Source: Kordiimonas marina
Lineage (GTDB): Bacteria > Pseudomonadota > Alphaproteobacteria > Sphingomonadales > Kordiimonadaceae
Assembly (NCBI RefSeq): GCF_023006325.1
Contig: NZ_JAINDF010000004.1
Location: 248,001 to 312,000, forward strand
Direction: 5' to 3'
DNA length: 64,000 bases
Within the stretch, counting starts at the first letter, position 1. Every line of letters begins with the position of its first letter. Below the pieces are notes generated by a model, which was not told the DNA's origin, did no database searches, and saw only the letters and a list, made by a program, of their open reading frames with translations. The position numbers and the translations under genes were made by a program. Positions 8,749-17,989 of this stretch are shown here, piece after piece.

Positions 8749-9555
8749 ATGCGTAAGATGAGCAAAACTGTACTGTTGATGATTTCGCTGTTGAACCTGA
8801 GCGCCTGTATGGGCGTGATGGACCAGAGTTCCCATGCGCTGGCACCTTCGGGGCTTACACCCACCGCCCCAGGAACCGCAACAGAAGGCAGCAAGGAGGA
8901 TACCGCGCAGGGGACGATGCCCCACGGCACGACCGTACCCGCGCCGCAGCAATTCGAGATTTATTGCGAGAAAAATCCTGCCGATTGCGCCATCCCCAGC
9001 ACGCCAGCCATCAACAAGGCCATCGCGCGGGCTGACCGCGATGTTCATAAAATGATCAAGCCCACGGAAGAAAAGGTCGATGTCTGGACCGCCCTCTCCA
9101 AGGCCGGGGCAGGAGACTGCGAAGACTTCGCCCTGACGCTGAGGAAGCGGCTGCGCGAGAATTTCCCGGCCTATGCAGGCGCCTTCCGCATCGCGACTGC
9201 CTATACCGAGACGGGGGAATATCACGCTGTCCTGTCTATCGAGACCAGCGGCGGCACCATTGTGTGCGATATCCGCTACCAGTCGTGCGCCCCGTGGCAG
9301 AATTTTCCGTACCAGTGGCGCCTCAGGGAAATCCCCGGCAGCCGTAAGTGGCAGGAAATGGGCCCTTACCGCATGACGCCGGAAGAGAAGGCCGCCAAAG
9401 CCAAACTGATGAATACGGCGGACATCAAGCCCCGCAAGCCGATCATTCCGCCGACACGGGAAGCAGCCGATGCACAGGTGGCAACCGAGACCGCTGCCGC
9501 CACAGCAGCCGATGCAGAACAGCATGATGAGCCCATGCTCGTCCCGACCCTCTAG
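8749..9555 (+). CDS. Transglutaminase-like cysteine peptidase (BTLCP family), putative lipoprotein
   Basis: A 268-residue exported protein of the bacterial transglutaminase-like cysteine proteinase family (PF06035, which includes LapG). The N-terminus ends in a lipobox-like LLNLSAC near residue 20, so it may be a lipoprotein. The catalytic Cys lies in GDCEDFAL and the His in EYHAVL; a following Asp is in VCDIR. The C-terminal 50 residues are a low-complexity Ala/Thr-rich tail. LapG relatives cleave surface adhesins under c-di-GMP control, but no LapD or adhesin partner is nearby, so that role is only a possibility. Confidence 0.87.
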   Translation: MRKMSKTVLLMISLLNLSACMGVMDQSSHALAPSGLTPTAPGTATEGSKEDTAQGTMPHGTTVPAPQQFEIYCEKNPADCAIPSTPAINKAIARADRDVHKMIKPTEEKVDVWTALSKAGAGDCEDFALTLRKRLRENFPAYAGAFRIATAYTETGEYHAVLSIETSGGTIVCDIRYQSCAPWQNFPYQWRLREIPGSRKWQEMGPYRMTPEEKAAKAKLMNTADIKPRKPIIPPTREAADAQVATETAAATAADAEQHDEPMLVPTL

Positions 9556-9667
9556 AATCCAGGCTCCATCACTATCGGGTCACACGATCAGGTCAGACTA
9601 TCAGGCCACTGGCCCCCGCGCCCTTCTGGCAGGAAGGTGTCTGCGGGGGCAGATGTTAAAGCCCCCG

Positions 9668-10138
9668 TCAATGCGGGCGGGAAATATCGGCATGGGAAGC
9701 CCGTGCCATCAGGCGTTCGAAATCCGGCTTTTTGACATGGATCAGGGTCTCATGGTCGCCCGCTTCGAAATAGACATCATCGAGCGTGCCTAACCGGTCA
9801 TCGACGATCACCCGCATACCATAGGCATGCCCCGGCGCCGGGATGGCACCCCGGTCGCAATCGACAAACATGGTCTCCGCCTCGGCTTCGCTGGCGAGCC
9901 CAAGCCGTTCATCAAGCCGGTGGCTGATCCGGGACAGATCGACCCGGCGGGATGCAGGCACGACGGCCAGCAGGTAGCCGTGATCCGTGGTCAAAAGCAC
10001 GCTTTTGGCCATGGCCTTGCCGGGGATATGCGCGGCCTCGGCGATGCGCGTGGCGGTCACTTCCCGCCGGTGCGGCATCACATCGTACGGAATGCCGCGA
10101 TCGTCCAAATAGTGCTGAAGCGTACGAGCAACAGTCAT
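9668..10138 (-). CDS. YbaK/ProX-type aminoacyl-tRNA deacylase family protein
   Basis: A 156-residue protein of the YbaK/EbsC fold. Such proteins hydrolyse mischarged tRNAs (for example Cys-tRNAPro or Ala-tRNAPro) in trans. The catalytic lysine is seen as K45 in MAKSVLL, and a GAIPAPG loop follows around residue 98. A GAGGAGG ribosome-binding site precedes the ATG. Substrate specificity cannot be assigned. It stands alone between the BTLCP gene and a hemolysin III-type gene. Confidence 0.87.
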   Translation of the reverse strand: MTVARTLQHYLDDRGIPYDVMPHRREVTATRIAEAAHIPGKAMAKSVLLTTDHGYLLAVVPASRRVDLSRISHRLDERLGLASEAEAETMFVDCDRGAIPAPGHAYGMRVIVDDRLGTLDDVYFEAGDHETLIHVKKPDFERLMARASHADISRPH

Positions 10139-10271
10139 GACAGCCTCCTCTCGTCCTCAAGGGTTGAAAAGCGTCATGTCTCGCGTCGTATAAGGCGTGA
10201 GGCAAGGCGGGGATTATAGCATTTCCCCGCGCCCCGGGAAAGCACTGGGAAGCATCAGAGCCGGGAGCGGT

Positions 10272-10928
10272 TCAGATCACATAGACGTAGATGGCGATGA
10301 AATGGCAGGCACTGCCGGCGAGGACGAACAGGTGCCAGACCGCATGGGTATAGGGGATGCGCTTAAGGGCATAGAAGACCGCGCCGACAGTGTAGCACAG
10401 GCCACCGGCGATAACCCACCAGATGGCGGCCCCCGGCAGGCGGTCCATCAGTTCCCCCAGCATCAACACCCCGGCCCAGCCCATGGCGAGATAGAGCCCA
10501 AGCGACAGCGGGCTGAATTTCTTGGCCGCCTGACGCACGAACGCGCGCGCCTTGAGGGCGGCGCCCAGAATGGCAGCGCCCCAGGCGCCGATCATCACCC
10601 ACACGCCCACCGTGGTCGGCAGCGTGATCAGCGCAAACGGCGTATAGGTGCCCGCAATCTTGAAATAGATGGCCGAATGGTCCAGCAGCTTGAAAAAGCC
10701 GCGCGCGTTGGTTTTGAACAGGCTGTGGTACAGCGTTGAGGCCAGATACATCACGATGGTGAAGCCGGCATACAGGCTGACCGCCACGATCTCCTGCGCG
10801 CCGCCGGTGTCCGCGGCCTTGACAACCAGAAGGACGAGCGCAGCCACAGCAAGCAAAGCCCCGACACCGTGGGTGACGGCGTGGGTTACTTCTTCAGCGA
10901 GCGAATAATCGCGGGTGGTGGCAGCCAT
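10272..10928 (-). CDS. Hemolysin III family (PAQR) membrane protein
   Basis: A 218-residue integral membrane protein with seven predicted helices. Family motifs are visible: EEVTHAVTHGVGALL at the N-terminus, STLYHS in the second helix region, HSAIYFKIAGTYTPF, and the late HAVWHLFVLAGSACHF. These histidines probably bind zinc, as in other PAQR proteins. Despite the name, a haemolytic role is not established for most members. A GAAAGGA ribosome-binding site precedes the ATG. Confidence 0.93.
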   Translation of the reverse strand: MAATTRDYSLAEEVTHAVTHGVGALLAVAALVLLVVKAADTGGAQEIVAVSLYAGFTIVMYLASTLYHSLFKTNARGFFKLLDHSAIYFKIAGTYTPFALITLPTTVGVWVMIGAWGAAILGAALKARAFVRQAAKKFSPLSLGLYLAMGWAGVLMLGELMDRLPGAAIWWVIAGGLCYTVGAVFYALKRIPYTHAVWHLFVLAGSACHFIAIYVYVI

Positions 10929-11026
10929 GAGGGTCCTTTCAAGTAGCGCCTATCATAAGAACAGACCTTTCAGGCGATAAAAAGGCGGTCAGACCACTAT
11001 ATAGGATTACGCGCCCGCGATCCAAC

Positions 11027-12175
11027 CTATTGACCCGTTAAATGATGCGGGCCGATCTCCGCCACCTTGTCGGCACCGACGAGCGCCATGGTGCGCCGGA
11101 CCTCAGCCTTCATCAGCTTCAGCACCCTATCGACCCCGGCTTCACCGCCTGCCGCCAGGCCAAACAGGTAGGGCCTGCCGAACGACACAGCATTTGCGCC
11201 CGCCGCCAGCGCCCGTACAACATGGTTGCCGCGCCTGACCCCACCATCGACGATCAGCTCCAGCTCATTCCCGACCGCATCCCGCATCAGCGCCACACAG
11301 TCGATCGGTGCGGGTGCTCCATCGAGCTGCCTGCCGCCGTGGTTCGAGATCATCACCGCGCTCGCGCCGGCATCGAGCGACCGGCGAGCATCATCCGCCG
11401 CCATGATGCCCTTGATGGCGAAAGGTCCGCCCCAATGTTCGATCACCGCGGCGACATCGTCCCAGGTGACAGTATTGTCGAACTGGCTGTTCACATAGGC
11501 GATGACCCCCATCGCGCTTTCCCCCAAGGCATCCTGCCGGTGCGCGACATTGGCGAGGCGGAAGTCCGCATCCCGAAGCAGGTTGAGGGACCAGCCCGGC
11601 CGCGCGGCAAAACTGAAAAAGCTTGCGGGCGTAAAGCGCGGCGGCATGATGAAGCCGGTGCGGATGTCGCGTTCCCGGTTGCCCGCCACCGGCATATCGA
11701 CCGTCAGGCACAGGGCGTCATAGCCCGCCGCGCGGGCGCGGTCGACGAACTCCAGCGTGAGCCCGCGGTCCTTGTGCACATAAATCTGGAACATCTTCGG
11801 CCCCGGCTTTACCGCCGCGACATCTTCGATGCTGCTGGTCCCTAAGGTGGACAGGCTGTACATCAGCCCGTGTTTTTCCGCCGCCCGCGCCACCGCCAGT
11901 TCCTTTTCATGATGGAACAGCCGGTTCATCCCCGTGGGCGACAGGATGATCGGTGCCGCCAGGTCCGCCCCCAAAACGCGCGTGCGCGTGTCGATGGAGG
12001 ACATATCCTTCAGATAGCGCGGCAGCAGTTCATATTTTCCGAAGGCATCGGTGTTTTGGCTGAGGGTCCATTCATCATCAGCCCCGCCGTCGATATAATG
12101 AAACATCGGCGCAGGCAGCGCCTTCCGGGCCGCATCACGGAAATCCGCATAAGTTAAAAGCCGCTTGAGCGCCAT
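11027..12175 (-). CDS. FMN-dependent alpha-hydroxy-acid dehydrogenase (L-lactate dehydrogenase-like)
   Basis: A 382-residue TIM-barrel flavoenzyme of the LldD/glycolate oxidase family that oxidises L-2-hydroxy acids to 2-oxo acids. FMN and substrate residues are visible: SPTGMNRLFH, the SLSTLGTSSIED segment, and the active-site SNHGGRQLDG with the catalytic His. VDGGVRRGNHV is the phosphate-binding end. I chose ATG 12175 because GAAGGGGAT precedes it; a TTG 18 bases upstream is weaker. L-lactate is the likeliest substrate but mandelate- or glycolate-type activity is possible. Confidence 0.88.
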   Translation of the reverse strand: MALKRLLTYADFRDAARKALPAPMFHYIDGGADDEWTLSQNTDAFGKYELLPRYLKDMSSIDTRTRVLGADLAAPIILSPTGMNRLFHHEKELAVARAAEKHGLMYSLSTLGTSSIEDVAAVKPGPKMFQIYVHKDRGLTLEFVDRARAAGYDALCLTVDMPVAGNRERDIRTGFIMPPRFTPASFFSFAARPGWSLNLLRDADFRLANVAHRQDALGESAMGVIAYVNSQFDNTVTWDDVAAVIEHWGGPFAIKGIMAADDARRSLDAGASAVMISNHGGRQLDGAPAPIDCVALMRDAVGNELELIVDGGVRRGNHVVRALAAGANAVSFGRPYLFGLAAGGEAGVDRVLKLMKAEVRRTMALVGADKVAEIGPHHLTGQ

Positions 12176-12247
12176 CCCATATCCCCTTCGCAAGCCCCAC
12201 TGGCCCTTCCGTTATAACCGGGGCCAATCCTATGCGGCAAGCAGACA

Positions 12248-12283
12248 AAGGCCGCCTGCCAATGGAGGTAAGCAGACGGCCTT
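12248..12283 (-). terminator. Stem-loop downstream of the TPR protein gene
   Basis: Arms AAGGCCGCCTGC and GCAGACGGCCTT pair over 12 bp with one mismatch. On the minus strand it follows the TPR gene, but only a weak T-run is present, so termination is uncertain. Confidence 0.5.
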
Positions 12284-12304
12284 CGCGGGGGTTGCCCCCC
12301 CTTA

Positions 12305-12748
12305 TCAGGCCGGGCACTGATGCACGAACGGCCCTTTAACTTTGCGGGGTTCCAGCGCATGGGCGGCGCAGTAATCAGCGAGCGCGGCTTCCTTGTCCCC
12401 CAGGGCACGCTGGGCGTTGCCGCGGTTCACATAAGCCTTCCAGTAGCCACGATCCGCCTTGATCGCCGCCGTGCAGGCCTTCTTCGCCGCGCCGTAATGG
12501 CCGAGGCTGAATTCGGCGGCACACAGCGAATTGTGGGCCGAGACACGCTCAGCATCCGTCAGGTTTTTCCCGAGCGCCTGGCGGAAATAGCGGGCAGCAG
12601 CCGCCATGTCGCCTTTCATAAGGGCCTTGTCGCCATGAACGAGGTAATAATCCCTGGAAACCTGCAGGGTCATGCTTTGGGCGTGGGCTGCTCCTGTCAT
12701 CAGAGCGAGCGCCACCGTAAGCGCGAGAGGGCGCGCCATCTTCATCAT
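12305..12748 (-). CDS. Secreted tetratricopeptide-repeat protein
   Basis: A 147-residue protein with a Sec signal peptide (cleavage likely after AAHA near residue 23) and about three TPR units covering residues 40-140; the clearest is AYVNRGNAQRALGDKEAALADY. It should act in the periplasm as a protein-interaction module. Two Cys residues (in HNSLCAAE and KKACTAA) and a third in VHQCPA could form disulfides. AAGGAGATAAC precedes the ATG. No partner gene is evident; the neighbour is a divergent LysR regulator. Confidence 0.82.
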   Translation of the reverse strand: MMKMARPLALTVALALMTGAAHAQSMTLQVSRDYYLVHGDKALMKGDMAAAARYFRQALGKNLTDAERVSAHNSLCAAEFSLGHYGAAKKACTAAIKADRGYWKAYVNRGNAQRALGDKEAALADYCAAHALEPRKVKGPFVHQCPA

Positions 12749-12936
12749 CGGTTATCTCCTTATCCTCGCCACCTCTGGGGTTATGGGCCGCGTACCGGCT
12801 GAAGCCGTTATTCATGAAGAAATCTTCATAGGAGGAGAACGCAGCATTTACTCATTGCGGTGACATGGCTATAATTTCTGCCGAATATAGGCCGGAGACA
12901 AGCCACAATTTTCTCTTTAATACATGAGTAATATTC

Positions 12937-13869
12937 ATGAATGATAAGATAATGAAGCTGATACAGGCCAGCCCGTTCCTCGCGGCGCTTTATACCGAGC
13001 GCACCTTCACAGGGGCAGCCAAGAAGCTGCATGTGCACCAGACAGCCGTTAGCCACCGCATCCGCGCGCTTGAGGATATTCTAGGGGTTACTATCTGCGA
13101 ACGGACGACCCGCAGCATCCAATTCACCCGCGCGGGCGAGCTTCTGTGCGAGGCCGCCTACAAAAGCATTGAGGACCTGACAGCCACCTTAAGCACCATC
13201 ATCACCAGCCGCCGCACCCCGGCGATCCGGCTCTCCACCTCCCCATCCATGGCGATGAAATGGCTGGTGCCCCTGCTGGCGGACGCCAAAAGCTCCGGGC
13301 TGGACCTGACGGTGCAGGCACAAACCCTGCCGGTCGACCTGATCCGGGGCGAGGCTGATGTCGCCCTCCGCTTCGGGCCGGGGCCTTACCCCGGCCTGCG
13401 CGCCATCCGGTTGAGCCACCCCTATATGGTGGCGCTTGCGAGCCCCGCCTATATCGCCCGCAAGGGCATCGACCCGAAGGACCCCTGGCGGCAGGAACTG
13501 GACATTCTTATGGATGTCAGGGCCGAAACGGAAATGTCCGGCTTTGGCTGGTCCGTGATGGCGGAGCATGACCCGCGCTTCACGCAGTCCCTGGACAGCG
13601 TCACCACATTCGACCGCACGGACCTTGCTATGCTGGCAGCCATCAACGGCCTTGGCGTCACACTGGGGCGCACCTTCCTGATGGAAGATGACATCAACAA
13701 CGGCTTCCTGGTGCCGCTGGGGCTTCCGGTTCCCTTGAATGCAAGCGACTGGCTGCTGGCATCGTACGAATTTGCCGCGACGGAAAAGTTCAAGGCGCTT
13801 GCCGCCTGGGTACAGGCCCAAACGGCCCGGACCCTGGCGATGAGCCCAGTGACGGAGACCCCCGCATGA
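12937..13869 (+). CDS. LysR family transcriptional regulator (GcvA-like)
   Basis: A 310-residue LysR-type regulator. The HTH (FTGAAKKLHVHQTAVSHRI) occupies about residues 23-45, and the effector domain starts near residue 95 with IRLSTSPSMAMKWLVPLL, a GcvA-like pattern. It overlaps the following PheC-like gene by four bases (ATGA), so the two are translationally coupled and the regulator may control that gene and itself. The effector is unknown. Confidence 0.92.
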   Translation: MNDKIMKLIQASPFLAALYTERTFTGAAKKLHVHQTAVSHRIRALEDILGVTICERTTRSIQFTRAGELLCEAAYKSIEDLTATLSTIITSRRTPAIRLSTSPSMAMKWLVPLLADAKSSGLDLTVQAQTLPVDLIRGEADVALRFGPGPYPGLRAIRLSHPYMVALASPAYIARKGIDPKDPWRQELDILMDVRAETEMSGFGWSVMAEHDPRFTQSLDSVTTFDRTDLAMLAAINGLGVTLGRTFLMEDDINNGFLVPLGLPVPLNASDWLLASYEFAATEKFKALAAWVQAQTARTLAMSPVTETPA

Positions 13870-14576
13870 CACCCTTGAAATATATCGCCTTCCTACTGCT
13901 TCTTGTCATAGCTGTCCCGGCCTCGGCCGAGACCGTTCTGACAGTCGGCACCACGGGCGACTACCGGCCCGTGACCTGGCTCAACAAGGATACCGGCCGC
14001 TATGAGGGCACGGACATCGCGCTCATCACCGCCTTCGCGAGAGACGAAGGCTACAGCCTGCGCTTTGTACCCACCACCTGGCCGACCCTGATGGCGGACC
14101 TGAAGGCCGGGCATTTCATGATGGCCGTCGGCGGCATATCCAAAACCGAGGCGCGGACGAAGGCCGCCCTGATGTCGGTCCCGCTCGCCATCACCGGCAA
14201 GGTGGCGCTGGTCCGCTGCGGGGAGGAAAGCCAGTACGACAGCCTTGAAGCCATCGACCGCGCCGGCGTGCGTGTGGTTGAAAACCCCGGCGGCACCAAC
14301 GAGCGTTTCGCCCGCGCCCATATCCGCACCGCCACGCTCACTGTCACCAAGGACAATCACGCGCCTTTCGCGCTTCTGAAGGCCCACAAGGCCGATGTCA
14401 TGTTCACCGACAGCCTGGAGGCTGAATACAGGCAAAGGCGGCGGGAAGGCCTGTGCGCCGTCCGTCCTGATGCCCCCTACACGCGGGTTGAGAAAGTGTT
14501 CCTGTTCAGGAAAGACCAAAAGGCCCTCAGGGACCGCTTCAACGCCTGGGTCAAAGGGCCCGCGCCAAACCGCTAA
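13866..14576 (+). CDS. Periplasmic PheC-like protein (cyclohexadienyl dehydratase / solute-binding fold)
   Basis: A 236-residue exported protein with a signal peptide cleaved near PASA (residue 21) and a family 3 solute-binding fold. It shows strong similarity to PheC, the periplasmic cyclohexadienyl (arogenate/prephenate) dehydratase: VGTTGDYRPVTWL near the N-terminus, VPTTWPTLMADLKAG, and NPGGTNERFARAH. Cys in LVRCGEE and GLCAVRP fit a disulfide. It could be a true dehydratase making phenylalanine or phenylpyruvate, or an amino-acid-binding relative. Coupled to the upstream LysR gene. Confidence 0.82.
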   Translation: MTPLKYIAFLLLLVIAVPASAETVLTVGTTGDYRPVTWLNKDTGRYEGTDIALITAFARDEGYSLRFVPTTWPTLMADLKAGHFMMAVGGISKTEARTKAALMSVPLAITGKVALVRCGEESQYDSLEAIDRAGVRVVENPGGTNERFARAHIRTATLTVTKDNHAPFALLKAHKADVMFTDSLEAEYRQRRREGLCAVRPDAPYTRVEKVFLFRKDQKALRDRFNAWVKGPAPNR

Positions 14577-14582
14577 CTTGCC

Positions 14583-15875
14583 TCAGGCGCCGGAGGACTG
14601 CGCCTTGTCCTCGGCGTCCTCGTCTTCCGGCTGTTCTTCCGAGCGCGGGTCCATCTCATAAATCATGGCGGAGGTGTTCGGCATCGGCGCCATGGCGGGC
14701 ACGGTCTCCGCCTCTGGCGACACCGGCACTTCACGCCGCCGCGTCATACGGTACAGCGTGAACAGGCCGATCCCGAGCGCGGAGACGCCCATATAGAAGA
14801 ACAGCCCGTAAGGCCCCATGAAATTCATCACCACCGTGGCCGCAAGCGGGCCGATCGCCGCGCCGATACCGTAGCTCAAAAGCAGCGAGGCGCTCGCCGG
14901 GACAAAATCCTGCGGCTCCAGAAAGTCATTGGCGTGGGCAATGGCGATACCGTACAGCGGCAGGATCAAGCCACCCAAAAGCGCCGCGAGCACATAAAAC
15001 TGCACGCCGCCGTCCTCACCCCCAAAGGTGAATAGCGCGGCAATCAGGGTGATCCCGAACGTGGTGCCTGCGATGACATAACGCCTGTCTATCCCGTCGG
15101 AAAGCTTGCCAAGCGGCCACTGGGTTGCCACGCCGCCGCAGATCACCAGCGTCATGAAAAGCGCGATCTCCGGCGTTGTCATGCCGACATGTTGGCCATA
15201 AACAGCCCCCACACCCCAGAAGGAGCCTGCGATCAGCCCTGCCCCCAGGCTGCCGATAAGCCCGACGGGAGACACGTTGAAAAGCGCCTTCAAGGGCATC
15301 CGTTCCTGCGGGGTCAGCTCCGGCATCGGCGAGGAGGTCAGCGCCACCGGCACCAGCGCCACCGAGATCACGACCGAGACCAGCACGAACAGCTGGTAGC
15401 CCGACGGCGGCGCCGCCATCAGGAGCACCTGCCCAAGCGCGGTGGCGCCGAGGGTGACGACAAAATAGGTGGAGATAATGGTACCGCGGTTCAGGTTGCT
15501 CGCGCGTTCATTCAGCCAGCTTTCGGTCACCAGCGACAAGACGGCGACACAGAACCCGGTCACGGCACGGAAGCCGAGCCAGGCCCAGGGATTGACGAAA
15601 ACCGCATGAAGCAGCACCGCCGCCGACGTCAGCGACGCGAAGGCGGAAAACGTCCGGATATGCCCGACCCGGTTGACAAGCTTGGCGGCATTGAGGCTGC
15701 CAACCACAAACCCGGCATAATAGCTGGACATGATGAGACCGATCAGCACGGTCGGAAAAGATTCCATGCCCGCGCGCACACCCAGAAGCGACGCCTGCAA
15801 CCCCATCCCGAGGTTGAGGGCCCCGGCACCGAGCAGGAGGGCGAAAATACTGATAAGGGTCGCGCGTAAGGTCAT
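14583..15875 (-). CDS. MFS transporter (YcaD-like)
   Basis: A roughly 430-residue inner-membrane protein with twelve predicted helices, resembling the YcaD group of the major facilitator superfamily (LGMGLQASLLGVR early, then SYYAGFVVGS). The C-terminal 40 residues are acidic and cytoplasmic. I prefer ATG 15875, where the family N-terminus begins; a GTG at 15902 is possible. The substrate cannot be inferred. It converges on the PheC-like gene with a 6-bp gap. Confidence 0.88.
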   Translation of the reverse strand: MTLRATLISIFALLLGAGALNLGMGLQASLLGVRAGMESFPTVLIGLIMSSYYAGFVVGSLNAAKLVNRVGHIRTFSAFASLTSAAVLLHAVFVNPWAWLGFRAVTGFCVAVLSLVTESWLNERASNLNRGTIISTYFVVTLGATALGQVLLMAAPPSGYQLFVLVSVVISVALVPVALTSSPMPELTPQERMPLKALFNVSPVGLIGSLGAGLIAGSFWGVGAVYGQHVGMTTPEIALFMTLVICGGVATQWPLGKLSDGIDRRYVIAGTTFGITLIAALFTFGGEDGGVQFYVLAALLGGLILPLYGIAIAHANDFLEPQDFVPASASLLLSYGIGAAIGPLAATVVMNFMGPYGLFFYMGVSALGIGLFTLYRMTRRREVPVSPEAETVPAMAPMPNTSAMIYEMDPRSEEQPEDEDAEDKAQSSGA

Positions 15876-16021
15876 AAGGCCATCATAAATGTTGCGGGCC
15901 ACCCCGCGGACGTCCGGCGCGCTACCCTTCTCCTAGCTGGATACAGGAAGTGCGGGCCCGGCACAACCGAACCGGAAAAATCTACGGAAAAGTTAGAGCC
16001 CCCCTTTAGGGCAATCGGGCC

Positions 16022-16378
16022 TTAGCCGATATCGGCATGCGCCAGATAATGGTGCACGGCATCCTGCACATGGCGGAAGCGGTCGCCGCCCAGATGCTTG
16101 CCGCCGTACCAGCGGGTGACCACGATGATATGGCCCCTGACATCCTCCCGCTCCAGCATGCGGACGATGATCATACCCGCGCCGCTTTCGCCGTCGTCAT
16201 TCTTGACCGCCCCCTCATCCGACAGGAACGCCCAGGTGTTATGGGTCGCCTTGGCGAACTTCTTCCTGCGGGTGAGCTCCTTGATGAAGGCCTTGGCCTC
16301 ATCCGGCGTGGCGCACGGCCCGCCGGACACCGCATATTTGGACCCACGGTCGGTGATGATACCTTCGAATATCTGCAT
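16022..16378 (-). CDS. IMPACT/YigZ family protein, single-domain form
   Basis: A 118-residue protein matching the UPF0029 N-terminal domain of YigZ/IMPACT proteins: KKFAKATHNTWAF, DDGESGAGM and VVTRWYGGKHLGGDRF are all typical. Classic YigZ is about 200 residues with a second DUF1949 domain, which is absent here. ATG 16378 is chosen because the family begins close to this point; longer starts run into an unrelated leader. The role is unclear; some relatives influence translation. Confidence 0.87.
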   Translation of the reverse strand: MQIFEGIITDRGSKYAVSGGPCATPDEAKAFIKELTRRKKFAKATHNTWAFLSDEGAVKNDDGESGAGMIIVRMLEREDVRGHIIVVTRWYGGKHLGGDRFRHVQDAVHHYLAHADIG

Positions 16379-16488
16379 GGCGTTTCTATAGAGGGAGCGC
16401 AGGGCCCAAGTCAAACAGGGCGCCAGAAAAAGCAAATGCCGGTGGTCTCGACCTGATACAGGGAGGCACACCGGCATTTGTGGTTTGT

Positions 16489-16565
16489 TGGTAGCCGAGG
16501 AGGGATTTGAACCCCCGACACGCGGATTATGATTCCGCTGCTCTAACCAACTGAGCTACTCGGCC
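16489..16565 (-). tRNA. tRNA-Met (CAT), elongator type
   Basis: A 77-nt cloverleaf on the minus strand including encoded CCA. The anticodon loop ATCATAA gives CAT within the stem GCGGA/TCCGC. The D-arm AGCTCAGTTGGTTAGAGC and T-arm GGGGGTTCAAATCCC are canonical. The acceptor stem pairs over seven positions with a G-T pair at 1-72. The body closely resembles alphaproteobacterial elongator tRNA-Met; a tRNA-Ile2 (lysidine) reading is less likely. Confidence 0.95.
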
Positions 16566-16838
16566 ACATTTTAAGGCCTTCGACGCGTTTGCGGTACACA
16601 CTCAAAACAGCCACACAGCCGCCGAAAGCTGCGCCGGTATAAAAGACCCGCTCCCGTCCGTCAAGCCGATTTTTGACACAAAAATGTATGTATGCGGAAC
16701 CGGGCCGTGGTTCGCCCGCACACCCCGGCGGGATGCCGCGCTGCCGGTCCGGTCAAAATTGCCAAATTGGTACTGGTGGGGCCTATGCCCCCGGCCCTAT
16801 GATGGCACCACCCCCTTTTGACGCGAGGACCAAGACCC

Positions 16839-17312
16839 ATGAGCAAGCTGCACCAGTATCACACCCGCACCAGCTGGACCGGCGCGGGCGAAACCGGCAC
16901 CACCGGCTATAAGGATTACAGCCGCGACTATACTCTGAGTATGGAAGGCCGCCCGCCGATCCTCGCCTCCTCCGACCCGGCCTTCCTGGGGGACCCCACG
17001 CGCCACAACCCGGAGGACCTGCTGGTGGCCTCGGCCTCGGCCTGCCACATGCTGTGGTACCTGCATTATTGCGCGGTCGGCGGCGTGGTGGTGAAAAGCT
17101 ACCTCGATGACGCTGAGGGCGTGATGGACGAAGGCGGACCCGGCCGTGGTGGCAGGTTCACCAAGATCACCCTGCGCCCGCGCATCACCATCACCGCGGA
17201 AAGCGATATCGCCAAGGCCGAGGCGCTGCACGAAAAGGCGCACGCCGCCTGCTTCATCGCCAACAGCCTGAACTGCCCGGTGGAGATTGAGCCGACGATC
17301 GAGTGGGACTGA
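16839..17312 (+). CDS. OsmC family protein
   Basis: A 157-residue OsmC/Ohr-type protein. Relatives are thiol-dependent peroxidases or stress proteins. The first Cys lies in SASACHMLWYL and the second in AHAACFIANSLNCPVE, matching the conserved two-cysteine active site plus one extra Cys. HNPEDLLVASAS is typical of the family. GCGAGGAC precedes ATG 16839. The gene ends four bases from the stop of the convergent TetR gene. Which substrate it reduces is not known. Confidence 0.9.
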   Translation: MSKLHQYHTRTSWTGAGETGTTGYKDYSRDYTLSMEGRPPILASSDPAFLGDPTRHNPEDLLVASASACHMLWYLHYCAVGGVVVKSYLDDAEGVMDEGGPGRGGRFTKITLRPRITITAESDIAKAEALHEKAHAACFIANSLNCPVEIEPTIEWD

Positions 17313-17316
17313 GCGG

Positions 17317-17913
17317 TTACTTGTCGCCGCCGTAGGCGAGCACGACATCGATGGTGTGGCGGGTGAAACGGTCCACCCGCTCCTTGTCTTCCCCGTCCAG
17401 CTTCATGACGCTGAGCATCTGTGATGCCGCCAGGAGAATACGGGCATCGTCACGCGCGTTGGCATAGCCAGGCTCATGCGCGGTGGCGAGAATGTCGGAA
17501 AGCTTGTCGAGCGCGATCTTCTGGTAGCCGCGGAACTTGGCCCGGAGCGCGGGCGCGAACAGCGCCGACCAGCTGATCCAGACCTTGGCGGACGCGGGCC
17601 TGCTGTCCACCATCGCCGTCATATAATCCGCCAGCGCGTTCAGAAGCTCGGACGGCGTCAGCCCCGAGGCATCCACCTCATCGAAAACGCTGAGGTTGGC
17701 TTCGGCCACGTCATCGAGCACGGCATCGATGAGCGCTTCCCGTGTCGGGAAATAGACAAAGGTGGTCGCCACCGAAACCCCGGCCGCGCGCGCGACGTCC
17801 GCATGCTTGGCTTCGCCGATGCCCTGACGCGCGAAAAGATCGACCGCGGCTTCAAGAAGTTGGCTCCGGCGCTCTTCCGGACTGAGACGTACTCGTTTCT
17901 TGGCAACACCCAA
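17317..17913 (-). CDS. TetR family transcriptional regulator
   Basis: A 198-residue TetR repressor with an N-terminal HTH (residues about 13-60, including ADVARAAGVSVATTFVYFPTR) and a ligand-binding helical core. The start is TTG at 17913, with AGGGGG about ten bases upstream. It is divergent from alkB, and a perfect 14-bp palindrome lies in the shared 140-bp spacer. I infer control of alkB, possibly in response to alkanes or fatty-acyl products. Confidence 0.9.
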   Translation of the reverse strand: MGVAKKRVRLSPEERRSQLLEAAVDLFARQGIGEAKHADVARAAGVSVATTFVYFPTREALIDAVLDDVAEANLSVFDEVDASGLTPSELLNALADYMTAMVDSRPASAKVWISWSALFAPALRAKFRGYQKIALDKLSDILATAHEPGYANARDDARILLAASQMLSVMKLDGEDKERVDRFTRHTIDVVLAYGGDK

Positions 17914-17989
17914 AACTGCTATCCCCCTAACCCTCCAAGGAATTTCCCATCATACACAGCCGTGCCCAGCCTGACCAGAAAATCATTAT

